Of a stretch of 44,245 nucleotides of DNA, positions 1 through 10,806 are shown one piece after another. This DNA is from Hymenopellis radicata (lineage: Eukaryota; Basidiomycota; Agaricomycetes; Agaricales; Physalacriaceae), in contig JADNRX010000427.1 of the NCBI GenBank assembly GCA_015501595.1, positions 1-44,245 of the forward strand, written 5' to 3'. Under the pieces are notes generated by a model, which worked only from the letters and a program-made list of their open reading frames with translations, ran no database searches and was not told where the DNA came from. The position numbers and the translations under genes are program-made. How positions within the stretch are numbered: the first letter of the stretch is position 1; each line of letters starts with the position of its first letter.

Positions 1-1051
1 GAGGACATTCCCGCTCCCCATGCGGAGCGGCTCGTGGCGCTGAACAAGCTGCGGGAGCTGACCTTTGCAAAATCACAGACCTCTCATGCGTGTTCGGCGG
101 TTGCTCTCGTACCTCTCTCTGCCTGAGAATGTGCATATGTACTTTTGGGGCTGTCCAGCGCTCGGCGCTAATGATGGGGACATTGCCAATCTCATACCCA
201 CGAATCTCAACAACTTGCCGTGCATGCTCGGGTGGAGGAGTGGCGTATCCGCTGTGCACCGTACCATACCTTCACGACGGGACGCGATAACTACATCGTC
301 GCCTTTGTAGACAAAGTGCTGTACACGCTTGACATTGGATCGGAAGCACATATTGCGCGCATGGCGACCGTCTACGCGCCTGTGTTGCGCAACGTCCGTA
401 GAGTGTACGTGAATGACACACTTGATCTCCACCTCCCTATGGCAGGATCTCTTTTGCTGTATCCCGCAATTGCAGGAACTTATGATACGCCCGCACTTGT
501 TGTGGAATGCGTCGCGTGGCATACTGGCAGCGCTTTTTCCTGAGCCTGTCACACAGGACAAGTGCCGGTCCGTACGGGGTTGAAGAGTATGCTGGGGCTT
601 GATGGTATCCTATGCCCGGAGCTGAAGAAGCTTTCATTCGAGGTAGCATCAACCGTCCAAGGGCCCGGCTTCTACATTAGCACGTTCATCAACGAGAGGA
701 AGGTACGGGGAAAGCCTCTCGATGAGCTCGAACTTAGATATCTCCGCGCACCTCCCCCAGCCGACATCGTCTACATCCCGCCCTCTACACCCCCTGCTAA
801 CCCACCCGCACCGACGCATTCCCGCTCGCGCCACAGCCTCCACCACCGCTTCCACCTCCGCCTGTCGTAACCCCGATTGGTCCTCCTGCTCAGGAGCAAA
901 CCAGTTTGGAGATGGAGTCCATGCGCGTTGCGTCTGCATCGTGAAAGAGGTCATTTACATGCACGACCAGGAGCCAATCGTTTTGGAGCCAAAGGACTGG
1001 CCGATACGGGGTTATATTTGGACGACGATGACACTGCCGGAAGAGGATTGA
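1..1051 (+). CDS. F-box/LRR-type protein, 3' part (5' end outside the window, frameshifted)
   Basis: I see a coding-like stretch that continues from the left window edge but switches frame several times. It begins with a leucine-rich LVALNKLRELTF segment. Next comes LPENVHMYFWGC around 115-150, then a long open segment around 225-500 including TTGRDNYIVAF and RNVRRVYVNDT. A proline-rich patch follows near 750-890, and the end is EVIYMHDQEPIVLEP up to TGA at 1049-1051. Leucine-rich composition and layout resemble the C-terminal half of the large agaricomycete F-box families, which act as substrate adaptors of SCF ubiquitin ligases. The F-box itself would lie upstream and is not visible. The frame switches may be sequence errors or decay. 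Family assignment is inference from style, not from a diagnostic motif. Confidence 0.45.
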
Positions 1052-1182
1052 GCTGGGGAGCCCATTTAGTTAAAGCATTTGCGGAGGATTAATGTATTGT
1101 AGTCAAGGACCATGGAAGCCTGAATGTGGACGGGCTGTCTGGTTCTCACCAAGTGAGCGTTGGGCAGTCCTATGCTTCCATA

Positions 1183-1209
1183 ATAAAAAAAATAAATAAA
1201 AAAAAAAAA
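1183..1209. repeat. A-rich low-complexity tract
   Basis: A run of A with a few T lies between the F-box-type fragment and the minus-strand OB-fold gene. The words just after it (CCTGAATGTGGA) repeat those about 90 bases upstream, so a small local duplication may have trapped it. It could also be the remnant of a retroposed poly(A) tail, but no retroposed gene is recognisable beside it. Confidence 0.5.
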
Positions 1210-1256
1210 GCCTGAATGTGGATGCGCCACTTGTGGGAGATGGGACAGAAGGATAG

Positions 1257-2246
1257 TCAGTGTTTCAACCCGGCCATATCTTCAAACCATTCGACAAGAG
1301 CAGCGACTTTGCGTACTGATGGATCACTGTACCCCAGGCGGAGGTCAGGTCGAAGTTTCATATCAGCTGGAGTGTAAGGCATGGTGCGATAACAGAGCTG
1401 GCATCGGGAGTGAAGGTAAGGCGAGGCGGTCAGAGCAGTCGATGTGTGAGGCTCATAGGTCGCTGTTACATCTACACAAGACAACATGAGCGAGCAACAT
1501 ACGAGTAGAGGCTGAACATACTTTCAAGCAGAACAACGTCACCCCGTTTAATGCCTACGGCATCCCCTAATCCTCCCATACCTCAGCTATTTCCCTCCAA
1601 GCAGTCAGCTTGCAGATATGGCCGTCCTCGTCGCCAAGTATCATCTTGAGCACGTAGATCTCAGTACCAGCATTGGGTCCTTTCTTCAATCTGATCGCGT
1701 CTGGGCCATCTACTTCCAGTGCGGCGAGCAGCATACCCACTTTGCGCGTTCCTTTCTGTCCCTCCAAAGAGGCGAGCGCTGTAAGAGAGTGCAGATTGAA
1801 ATGAAACGTAGGAAAGTGAGCAATTGAAGAGGAGTCTGAGTAGATGGCGCTCAGGGAGTTGCTCGTTTCTGTGTCTTGGTCTCAAGGTTCGACGCAGATG
1901 GATCAAGAAAAGAGGGCATGTTCAATATGCTGTGCCTGCTATTCCCAATTGGATCCGTAGCCGGCCAGCTCAGCAATGTGCTATCTGAAGACCGCGTCAA
2001 TGCTGTTTCCAAGACAAAAGGAAGACTATATACCGCGTTCTGACGCTTGCGATTCGAGCGGCTCGTCATCTTGAAAGATAATGTTCTCATAGAGCGCGAT
2101 ATTCGCCGACTGGCGGCTGCGAGGGTTGCAGGTGGCAAGAGCGCGTCAAACTGGGATTCTTCGAGTTTTGATTGAGACTCTGCAGGTTCTTCAGTGAAGG
2201 TTTCCCAGTGATATGACGCGTTCGGAGCCTTGTTCAAGTCCGCCAT
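1257..2246 (-). CDS. OB-fold protein, possibly SHLD2-like, multi-exon
   Basis: On the minus strand three coding segments join across short introns. The N-terminal segment starts MADLNKAPNASYHWETF and is rich in Ser and Glu. The middle segment, about 1567-1820, reads SLTALASLEGQKGTRKVGMLL and later LGDEDGHICKLTAWREIAEV, which has the strand pattern of an OB fold. The C-terminal segment (about 1257-1470) ends PDLRLGYSDPSVRKVAALVE and WFEDMAGLKH. OB folds bind single-stranded nucleic acid or mediate protein contacts. Fungal proteins of this shape are sometimes linked to the shieldin subunit 2 OB domain; that link is recollection and inference only. I took the second Met (2246) as start because the first ten codons upstream look like leader. 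The gene is divergent from RPS12, sharing about 240 bp of upstream DNA. Confidence 0.5.
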
Positions 2247-2487
2247 GGAAGGAGCGCCTAGGAAAACGCGGTACATGGTGGTTCGTACGCAGCGTTCGGC
2301 CGATGCCGAACGGAGTTTAAACCGCGCTATAACTGATGTGTCCGAACCTTATTATTGCGACACATCTACGAGAGCGGACGACGACATCCAAAAGTTTTTT
2401 CAACTGACCAACTGTTCATACTAATAAAAGTATGTTCGCCCAGCCATCTAAGCGGCGTGTTGCGATGTTGACAAAAATTTCTGCAGG

Positions 2488-2974
2488 ATGTCTGACGCTG
2501 GAGATGACATTCAAGTCGAAGCCCCGTCGAGGAAGTAGCCGCCGAGGCGCCCAAGGGAAAGCTCTCCGTCGAGGAAGCGCTTCAGGTGTGCCATATTCCG
2601 TATCTCGGCCATCCACATTTTTCTGACTATCGCGAGTAGCAAGTCCTGAAGAACGCCCTCGTCCACGACGGACTCGCGCGCGGCCTCCGGAGTGCGCTAA
2701 AGCCCTCGACAAGCGCCAGGCCCACTTGTGTGTGCTCGTCGAGACGTGCACAGAGCCGAGTACATCAAACTCATCGAGGCCTCTGCGCCGAGCACAAGAT
2801 CAACCTGATCAAGGTCGGTGACGCAAAGGTCCTCGGCACCTGGGCCGGTCTCTGCAAAATCGACCGTGAGGGAAACCCCGCAAGATCGTCGGCTGCAGCT
2901 GTGTCGTCGTAAAGGACTTTGGAAGCGACAGTGAGGGTCTCCACGTCGTGCTCGACTACTTCAAGAACCGCTAA
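2488..2974 (+). CDS. RPS12: 40S ribosomal protein S12 (eS12), with five apparent one-base deletions
   Basis: eS12 is a component of the small ribosomal subunit. The sequence starts [13 protein letters not shown] and continues in shifted frames as [61 protein letters not shown] and [12 protein letters not shown], the family's signature from end to end. A GT-AG intron (about 2590-2640) splits the gene after EEALQ. Restoring the frame would need one base near each of 2525, 2690, 2755, 2780 and 2879, each a loss in or beside a short run of C or G. The intron is retained, so this is not a processed pseudogene. Apart from these losses the protein looks normally conserved, which favours sequence error over decay. 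A further intron probably lies in the 5' leader, ending TTCTGCAG just before the ATG. Confidence 0.9.
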
Positions 2975-3357
2975 GGTGTGTACATTTCCGTCATACCATT
3001 GGGGATGACAAAACAGACTCCCTCTACTGAGGCTCGTCCTCTGAGGATAAACGTCTATCCGGAATCATTATATATTGTCTGATCATTCGCCTCTTCTTCT
3101 GCTTTTGACTTTAGATGCTTACTACTTCTCTAGGTCTTAGTAGTTCACAAAGCTTTTGGGGCCCGAAAAATAAAATCCTTGTAAACATTTGAAAATCTGA
3201 TTGTGCTGCCTGAAATGAGTCTTCTAATCTTCACTCTCAACTGTGGCGTACAATTATATTACAAGTGCCTATTAAACATTTGCATTGGCAATGCATGGAG
3301 ATGCAGGTATATACAGTCTACATTAAGTATAATGATGCATAATCGTACGATGAGGTA
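2975..3357. other. Convergent 3' intergenic region between RPS12 and ATG9
   Basis: AT-rich spacer between two genes that converge. An AATAAA word at 3169-3174 could serve RPS12 polyadenylation. I see no further coding signal. Confidence 0.5.
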
Positions 3358-6300
3358 CTAGATAACTCGAGTAGGTCCATCTCTCCGGTCATAAATCTGC
3401 GCAAGCAGGCCAAGGACTCCCCCATCCTCGAGTCCGTCCTGCTCGTCCTCCACAGGTATCCCACGTATGCGCTTCGCACCATCAACATAAGAACCACCCA
3501 ATCCACTTCCGACACCCCCATCCTCACTGAGATCATCCTCCGCTATCGTCGACACCTCCGGATGCGGCGGACGATGCAACGGCACATGCACACTCCCCTG
3601 CGAATCACCCAGCACAGCCGTCTGCGCCATCGACGGCCCCCAAATAGCGCAGACGCCGTCGGCATATTGTGGCCGCCGATGAATGTCGACGCCCGAGGAC
3701 GCTCCCACCGTCCCGCGGCGCCGGGCAGAAAACTGGCTCTGCCTAAGCGCCCGATCGTATTCCTGCGCTCTGTCAATCGGCTCCGCACCAACTGCAGTGT
3801 GTACGCTCTCTGACCCTGCTGGGGCCACAGGGACTCTCCGACGGATAGAGGTCCCAGGCAGGTGTGCCGCGGTGAAGTCTGCCATCCGATTGAGATACGC
3901 CGACCCAGACGGGTCCGAGGGATTCCAGTCAGGATTAGCTGCCTACGAGAGGGTTAGTGGATGCGCGACATGTAAGAGGACATGTAATAGTTACCTTGAA
4001 ATTGAGGAAGCTCTTCTCCATCTTGCCCTCATTCGATATCATGCGTCGGTCCTGCACATGAGTTGGTGCACCAAACTACAGAGCATGAGATTTGAGCGGA
4101 GTCGGCGAAAATAGCAGGAGAAACGTACCTTGACGTTCCCGTGGCGTTCAAAGTTGAACTCGGCAAAACTACAGACATAGCCTCGCCCGTCGACGTGCAC
4201 AGAGAACTCGCGGAAGAAATCGATGACGGCAGGGCGCAATCTGGTAAGGAGAACCAGAGGACAAACGGTGTCAGCACAACAGACATGACCTCCTCAATGA
4301 AGATGAGAATTTTCATCGCAAAAAGTTCGCCGAATTCTTGATGGGTCTTACAATATGATAATCGTCAGTACGATATTTTGGGACTTTGGGTGGCACATTT
4401 GACCTTTTTGCTATGCAATTCACCACGCCACGACTCGGCATATAATGAGTGTAGGTGATGACCTCTGTCATCAAGAGCTCTGGATCGAAGACACGATTGT
4501 CATCAGGTACCATCCCTCGCGCCACCGCTAAGATAGAACCGAAAACACCTAGGTAGAAGAGGACAGTGCGATGGGCGTGATCTCCAAATGAGCAAGGATA
4601 TCCGGGTCCAGAACAGTCGCTAAGAATAATACAGCGACAAAGGACCCAGAGATGAACGCCACAAATCTGGAACGCGCGCATGAGCAGGTGTAAGCATCAA
4701 GGGATGTTCGCGTACCGCATGATGAGTGTTACTTTCTCGTTGGGAAACTGTCCGATGTACATGCTTGCCGCCGGATAACTCTCGTCCAATCTCCGCACAA
4801 ACAGATGTGGTAGTTCGTTGAATTCCCGAAACTTCCATTGCGCATACGACGTGTATCGCCTCCCGCCGATTGATGACGGATTCTTGTGGTACTCCTACAG
4901 CCAGCCGAAAATCAGACGGCAATCAAGCAGCGGGAGGATATCGTACCTCAAAATAGCGGAAGAAGGAATACATGAGAAGATACAGAACGATGAACGGCGC
5001 AAAGATGGCGTTCAGGATTCCCATGAATATGAATCTGCGCCTCAGTCTGAACGAATGATGAACGGATAAGCGCGCTACATAGCAAGACGACGGGAACAGC
5101 GCACCCTTCAATCAGCGGAACACGATTCCTCGAGTTCAGGAACACCTTGCGAACTTGTCCATTCCTGTCAAACAAGTACTCCATGAGACAGAATCTGAGA
5201 TTCCACTCAAGCGCCTGGGTTAACATCTTGCCCTTACCCTCCTCTTCGCTGATAAAGCGGCTGAGTATCTGCGGGAGCGGGACTCTAAGGTCTAGTAGAT
5301 CCTTATTGAAGAGGGCTATGAGATAGTTCTCCTGCCGCAGAATCCGATTCGCGATGTCGTGTGCGTCAAGTTTCGCTACTGTAACGTCGTGCGGCGTGCC
5401 TGCATTTTGAGACGAGAGGGCGGTGTTGGGATTGTCCTCGCGAATCGCCCCAATCCTGCGAACTATTTCTGGCCATGATATGGTCTGAATATCCACCTAT
5501 GCGCCGCCACCTCCGTAATCAATGAATGTTATGACATAAGGAGACAACCGACGACGTACATCAGGGATCTTTAATAAATGTGTGTAGAAGTTGTACAACA
5601 CGCGCAAGCGCTGGATGCCCATAATAAATGATACAATCTGCCAGATGTAGAATGCCGTGAAAGGAATGAAGAATAATAGAGTGAGGCCCGAGAATCTGGA
5701 AGAGGCTGGTAAGCTTGGTTCGCGCAAAGGGATTACGATACGCACTCAGTTACGCATCGGTCGACGATTGCATCCGAAAGACGCATTGTTTTGTCCGGGT
5801 CTATGCGCGAGTAGTCGATGCATCCTAACAAGAACGTGGAGAAGCCTATCACGAATCCGACTGTACTAATGGAAGGTTAGATTAACTATCTGGAAGAACG
5901 GTACGCAGCTCACAGGAGATTCAAGCCGCGAGAAAGTGCGATACTGTATATGCCTTTGCCCTCGTAGTAGTAATACACGTCTTGCAAGAATGCATCAAGA
6001 TTGGAGACATTGACCCAGTGCCAATACGCTAGTCGTATGGGATCGGCGCCCTGCATTGGATTCGACAGGCGTGGATGCGGCTCGTTGGGTGACCGCGTGT
6101 TGTCCGTGTCCAGCTCTGACGGTCTGGGCGGTATCGACACCGAAGCATGCGTCGGAAGTATAGGTTTTAGTTTCCGGCCTGGCGCAGAAAAGAGAGGCCG
6201 CTGTCTGCGGGGCGAGACAGTCGGAGACGCTTTCGCCTTTCCTTTGCCCTTGGACGGCTTTCCCTCGATCATGAAGCTGTGGGGTACTTCGCCATCGTCC

Positions 6301-6634
6301 GAGTCGTCGTCCTGATCGTGTATCTTATCTTCCCGGTGGATATTGGGGTGCAGCGGCGGATTGGGAATAGCAGCATTCCGCCGGGCATTGTGCGACGACT
6401 CTGACAGTGGGATGGCCTGGCTCCGCCCGCTTCAGCATCATCACCCTCCGAGCTGCGACGGTCCTCCTCTTCCTCCTCGAGGAGAGACTGATTGGCTTGC
6501 GTGTACCCTTGGTACGGTCTGCTCATCGGATTCAGCATGTTCAGAAATGGTCGTGAGCCCGACGTGGATTGGAACAGAGAGCCTTGGAACGACCGCGAAC
6601 CAGACATGCGCCTCTGAGATTGGCTGTTCGACAT
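3358..6634 (-). CDS. ATG9: Autophagy-related protein 9 (lipid scramblase), multi-exon
   Basis: ATG9 is the polytopic membrane protein of autophagy: it seeds the phagophore and scrambles lipids between leaflets. Reading the minus strand, the acidic N-terminus starts [17 protein letters not shown] and leads to the family hallmark [17 protein letters not shown] (about 5940-6005). Next come [19 protein letters not shown], a hydrophobic helix with [110 protein letters not shown] and [15 protein letters not shown] long Ser/Asp-rich tail ends [13 protein letters not shown]. Short GT-AG introns fit, for example after LLKIPD near 5510-5560. One-base losses appear near 6420, 4434 and 4232 (the last in a C run on the coding strand), while surrounding conservation is intact. 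The gene is probably functional and the indels probably consensus errors. Confidence 0.92.
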
Positions 6635-8122
6635 GGTCGTCGTCGTCTTCTGCCAGTGAGCCCGGCCTCGCTACTGCCAGCTTCCAGTGGTACACAGCAC
6701 CTGTTCAATTGCGTACGCCTGCGCTGCAGTCACAGTGACGTAACAGAGGTCACATGATCATTTCAGCTGCCTTTTTGGGAAGGCCGATCGCAAAGACTGC
6801 ACTCAACCACCATGTACCGCCTCTTTCTAGCACTCTTTCCGCAGCAGACTTTACTGAAGAATCGACAGGGCTCCAATTCAAACTTGAACAATCCTAGCTT
6901 GACGCTTTTGTCACCCCTCACGGCCGGCGTGAATCGATCATTATCTTCCAAGACGACGAACTTGCGCAGAGTCATATCATCTTCAGCTCTGAAACGATTG
7001 AACGGTTCTTCAGACGGCATGGCACCGTCGAGCTGGCCACCTGCGAATCAAAGTGAGAACAGCAAACCAAACATACGTAAGTGCGTTGGACCAGTGTTGG
7101 ACCTTGTTCGTCAATTGGAAGAACATGGTGCTTCTTCCGCGACCTGCTTTGACTCGATTCTAAGCGGATGATTATTCCACTACCATATTGGACAGAGTCC
7201 GCGGCTTGCATCTTCGAAATGTCTTCTGATACGCCACTGCCAGCCAGCGGTGAAACAAATTGAAAAGCGCGTCAATACGTAACAAGACGATTCTGGTCTG
7301 CGAGTGTGACAGTTGGATGTGGTTGCGAATATGCCCACAGGAGGTAGACATATCGTTGAGAGCACCGACGTGTGGCGCGATTCTGGCAAGCAGCAGGCAG
7401 CGAGAGTCCAACTATCAGATCATGAAATGATCAGAGGCCGGATATGAAAGAGGCTGTACTGTGGACGCACGCAGCATGTCAGAGCAGCTCGGACAGCTCG
7501 GACCTACCCATTCAAATATTCAGGTATCGAGAATTAAGTCACGTGATCAAGGCAGGGAACCAAACTTCGCCCCTGAACCATACTGATAGCCTTGCGACGC
7601 CACCATCTTCTCCACCATCCGCCGGACTTGTATCCGCCTCAAGCTTACCTCTTGCCCAAGATGTCACTTTGTAGCATAGCAATGCGATGAGATCTGCATC
7701 GATGTCTACCACCGAGTTATCTCGGCTACAGTTTTTTCGGACTCTATCCACTCCAATACTCGAGGCACGCGGCAAGTCTCCACATTTTGTGCTCTCCCGG
7801 CAGTCGCCGATTGCCTTGTGGCCAGATTTCCCCTCGGCGCAGATGGGAAACGGAAGGATTCCATTGGTATCGCATATGGACCAACAATTATAGCTATCGC
7901 TATATGTAATCGATGCGTGCATCACGTCGCGGATACTGATGGGGATGCATGGGAACATGTCCATCTCTGGTAGTTTTGGCTGGGCAGTGGGCATTTGCCT
8001 GCTAATCTGCTATCACGTCGCCTGCAATCTCAGGCACTCCTCGTGGATATAAACGGCGCGGATGAGTAGACGCCCGTGTTCCAGTTTCCCTCTTCCCGCT
8101 GCGTGGTTTCCCCACTCCCACA
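6635..8122. other. Intergenic region between ATG9 and the receptor gene, with weak coding traces
   Basis: Divergent spacer of about 1.5 kb between ATG9 (minus) and the seven-helix receptor (plus). Apart from the possible exon at 6820-7053 I see no recognisable gene. The open frames at 7172-7411 and 7539-7994 (minus) show no family motif and look like chance frames. The last 150 bases before 8123 are probably the receptor's promoter and leader, with a GATATAAACG word near 8045-8055. Confidence 0.4.
6820..7053 (+). CDS. Possible exon of an unrecognised protein, with an in-frame stop
   Basis: One plus-strand frame reads as protein-like: TEESTGLQFKLEQS, an in-frame TAG at about 6895, then LDAFVTPHGRESIIIFQDD, ELAQSHIIFSSETIERFF and RRHGTVELATCESK. 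Beyond it a GTGAG donor and further short segments could extend the gene to about 7170. Composition (charged and hydrophobic residues alternating, no low complexity) looks coding. I do not recognise the family. The stop may be decay or an error. The opposite strand also has an open frame here, so the strand is uncertain. Confidence 0.25.
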
Positions 8123-9776
8123 ATGTCCACCGCTGGTGGTGAGACCGTGGACCCTCCTTTCGACTTCAACGTTCGTCTCGGTATCGTGTTCATCATCGAA
8201 TCGGCTAGTCTATCTGCTGTTGCGGTAGCTTCACTGTTGGTTTATATCGCGGTACGTTATTTCATTTCCGAGAAAACGCGGTTTCTTACGAGGCCCGTTG
8301 TACTTAGTACTCTGCTGTCGCTGTTCGAAGTGGCGCATCTCGGTCATGGAAAGTGTCGACGCACGTACACTATTACTTCGTCAATCTCTTGGTGTCCGAT
8401 TTGATACAAGCGATCGGTGGGTTTGTCACTCGTGGTCGCGTGAGTTACCTCATTGCGTACTAGGCGGGATTATGGACGTTCAATGGGTCGTCGATGCTGT
8501 AAGTCAATGCACGCTAAAAATACATTTGAAGTAATCCGATGATTCAGCGAGTAACGGAGAATACCCTTTGCACGGTTCAAGGTAAGTTTTGTGTGCCAGC
8601 GTTCCGACAGAGACGCCAATAACATGTGTAGGGATGTTCAAGCAAATGGGTGACGTTGGTGTGGCACTATCGTACGTCGGTATGAAGTCTTACATTCGCG
8701 CTGACCTCTAATTCGACATCACAGGACCCTGGTATCGTATTCCCATTTCGTGCCACAAGCTTTTGCTGACTGGTCTAATATGAAAAGTCTATTGCTCTGC
8801 ACACCTTTTTCGTGCTCGTGTTCCGGTGGCATTCCACGCCCAAGATAGCTCTTGTTGTTATCGCTTTCATTTGGATCTTTATTGCTCTCATTGTCGGAAT
8901 CAGCATGGCAACTCATAAGGGCCAGGACTACTATGGCAATACACAGTACTGTCAGTCCCTTTCTAAAACGCTTCGAACCGCGGTAAACATCTTTCAGGGT
9001 GTTGGATAACTGAGGACTTTGGCACCCAGCGTATCGCTCTGGAATACCTCTGGCTTTGGGTCGCGGCATTTGGCAATATCATATGCTATTTCTTCATAGC
9101 TTTGGTTATCAAAGGTGTGCACACACATACCGAAATCTACGAGCCTATGTTAATACTGTTTGCCCTTGCCCGCAGGTTATATTTTAGTTGACGCTGGAAG
9201 AATACGCCGCCGCCGTCGCTCAGACCCCAACCTCGATGCCATGAGTGCCTCTATGAGCCGCTCAAGCGCAATTGCAATGCAGATGCTATTGTAAGTTATC
9301 GTCCATGTCCACATGCATCTACTGATTCTCGTCTGGCCAGCTATCCGGCAGTCTACCTCATTGCAGTCTTTCCCATGTCTGTTGTTCGGTGGTTGGCTTT
9401 CTCCGGCGTGGAAGTGCCCTTTGCAGCAACCGCCGTTGCCAGCGTCTTGTTCTCTTCGTCCGGTCTCCTGAACGTTCTGCTCTTCTCCCTCACGAGACCA
9501 GGATTAGTACCGAATCGCAATCCCATCAGTACCTATGCCCACGAAATGGACAACGGATCCCGATTCTCCTATCATTGCCAGTGCTGCCAGCGCAGGAATT
9601 CTGGTCCATCATTGCCATCATCCGTAGTCTCCCCACGGTCGCCAGACCATGTTTATGATGGGCTCGGTGACTGGAAGCATTATCCTGTAACGAATTCTCG
9701 AGGCGAAGTGGTCACCCTCAGTGTCCCCCACTCTCCACCTAGTTCTCCGAGATCGAATGCACGGTTTGTTGTTTAA
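8123..9776 (+). CDS. Seven-transmembrane receptor, Git3/cAMP-receptor-like GPCR
   Basis: Spliced across about eight short introns the gene encodes seven hydrophobic helices. TM1 is IVFIIESASLSAVAVASLL. TM2 contains FVNLLVSDLIQAIGGIMD. TM3 follows a conserved Cys: TLCTVQGMFKQMGDVGVAL. TM4 is IALVVIAFIWIFIALIVGI. TM5 contains AAFGNIICYFFIALVI. TM6 is AVYLIAVFPMSVVRWLAF. TM7 is AVASVLFSSSGLLNVLLF. The short extracellular N-terminus and long Ser/Pro-rich cytoplasmic tail fit the fungal class that senses nutrients or carbon sources and couples to G-alpha and cAMP signalling. The ligand cannot be read from sequence. A 7-base exon at 8725-8731 is needed to keep frame between TM3 and TM4. No frame break is needed elsewhere, so the gene appears intact. 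Confidence 0.8.
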
Positions 9777-10738
9777 TAATGTCTATAATTAATGTTAGTC
9801 CATCTGTATCCATGTTTGAATTACGAGTTTCTTGTATTTGCACTGCAAACGCCTCCCCCTCGTACTGATCGCTTGCTCCACAGTAACACTAAATACTTCC
9901 GCCGCGGCTAGCATCGGTATCGGTCGGTGTCGGTATACTATGTCGACCACCGTGGCGGTGGAATCGTGGACGTTTCCTCTGCTTGCCCAGGATCGTCGGT
10001 TTTTCTTGTTATCGCCAGTGATCCTTTCTAGCTTTTCATAACGCGATTTCACATCTGGGCGGGCTTGGTCTTGGCTGCGAGTGTGTAGCTTGCATCGGGA
10101 ACGAGAGCGCGACTGCGAATTGTTGGTATACCACGCGGTAGGTGCCGCGCTCGAATGTCCGCATATTTCAGGCTGATTCCTGGCCACCAGGGTATCCGTT
10201 TGGAATGATTGGGATCACAATCGATATTCACTCTACAAGATTTCTTGAATCGGATTGTGAGGAATTATTTTGTAGTACTTGACTGGCTGACTGGTGTGGC
10301 GGCCCGACGTACTTCAGCTTGGCGTTCAGCGCGTACATGTGTCAGGTGCTCGTAGAATGCGTTCAGCGGTTTGTCGATTTGAAATGTCGATCCATCTTGC
10401 CACGCGACTAATATTAATTGAAGATGGAGGCAACGCGAAGATCCAGTGGCAAACGTTCGTCGCAATTGTCATCAGGAGCGTTTGACAGGAAATTGCACGA
10501 TATGCTCTCTCATTCTGGATACCCGCCTTGGCATCCCAGCGACGTCTTGAGCGCGCTATCAATGGACGCGAAAGCCAAACATACTGCGTTGAGCTCTAAT
10601 CCCATTGCAAACTTGTCAGCGGATGCCTGAATGCTTAGCGACGCGTCTAACTGCGTCGAGTCAGCCGTGATGGCTGCATGGTGCACCTCCACCCGCGCAC
10701 CGAATGTGACCAACTTTGATTAGGCGTGGGGGATCGTT
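9777..10738. other. Intergenic region between the receptor and carbonic anhydrase 1
   Basis: About 1 kb without a supportable gene. A minus-strand open frame of 130 codons (9795-10187) is Arg/Ser-rich with no motif I recognise, and several overlapping frames at 10265-10713 also look random. A short CGGT-rich stretch (GGTATCGGTCGGTGTCGGTA) lies near 9914-9935. Confidence 0.4.
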
Positions 10739-10747
10739 CATTTAAAG
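10739..10747 (+). promoter_or_regulatory. TATA-like box of carbonic anhydrase 1
   Basis: CATTTAAAG lies 60 bases before the ATG at 10807. Similar words stand 68-76 bases before the starts of copies 2 and 3, so the element appears to have been duplicated with the gene. Confidence 0.45.
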
Positions 10748-10806
10748 AACTAGTATTCGTGAAAGGAAAGCTCATCCCTCTTTTTTCCTTCCATATCAAC
10801 ATCAAC

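Noticed and set aside
73..561. 162-codon minus-strand open frame
   Set aside because: It is antisense to the F-box-type coding sequence and has random composition.
2268..2283. 16-base word GCGGTACATGGTGGTT shared in inverse with 6796-6811
   Set aside because: A match of this length is expected about once by chance in a window of this size, and flanks do not match.
2488..2974. RPS12 as a processed (retroposed) pseudogene
   Set aside because: The intron after EEALQ is present with normal splice sites, and there is no poly(A) tail or flanking duplication.
7539..7994. 151-codon minus-strand open frame
   Set aside because: No recognisable motif, no splice context, composition not convincingly coding.
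9795..10187. 130-codon minus-strand open frame after the receptor gene
   Set aside because: Arg/Ser-rich with no family features. It overlaps another open frame on the plus strand.
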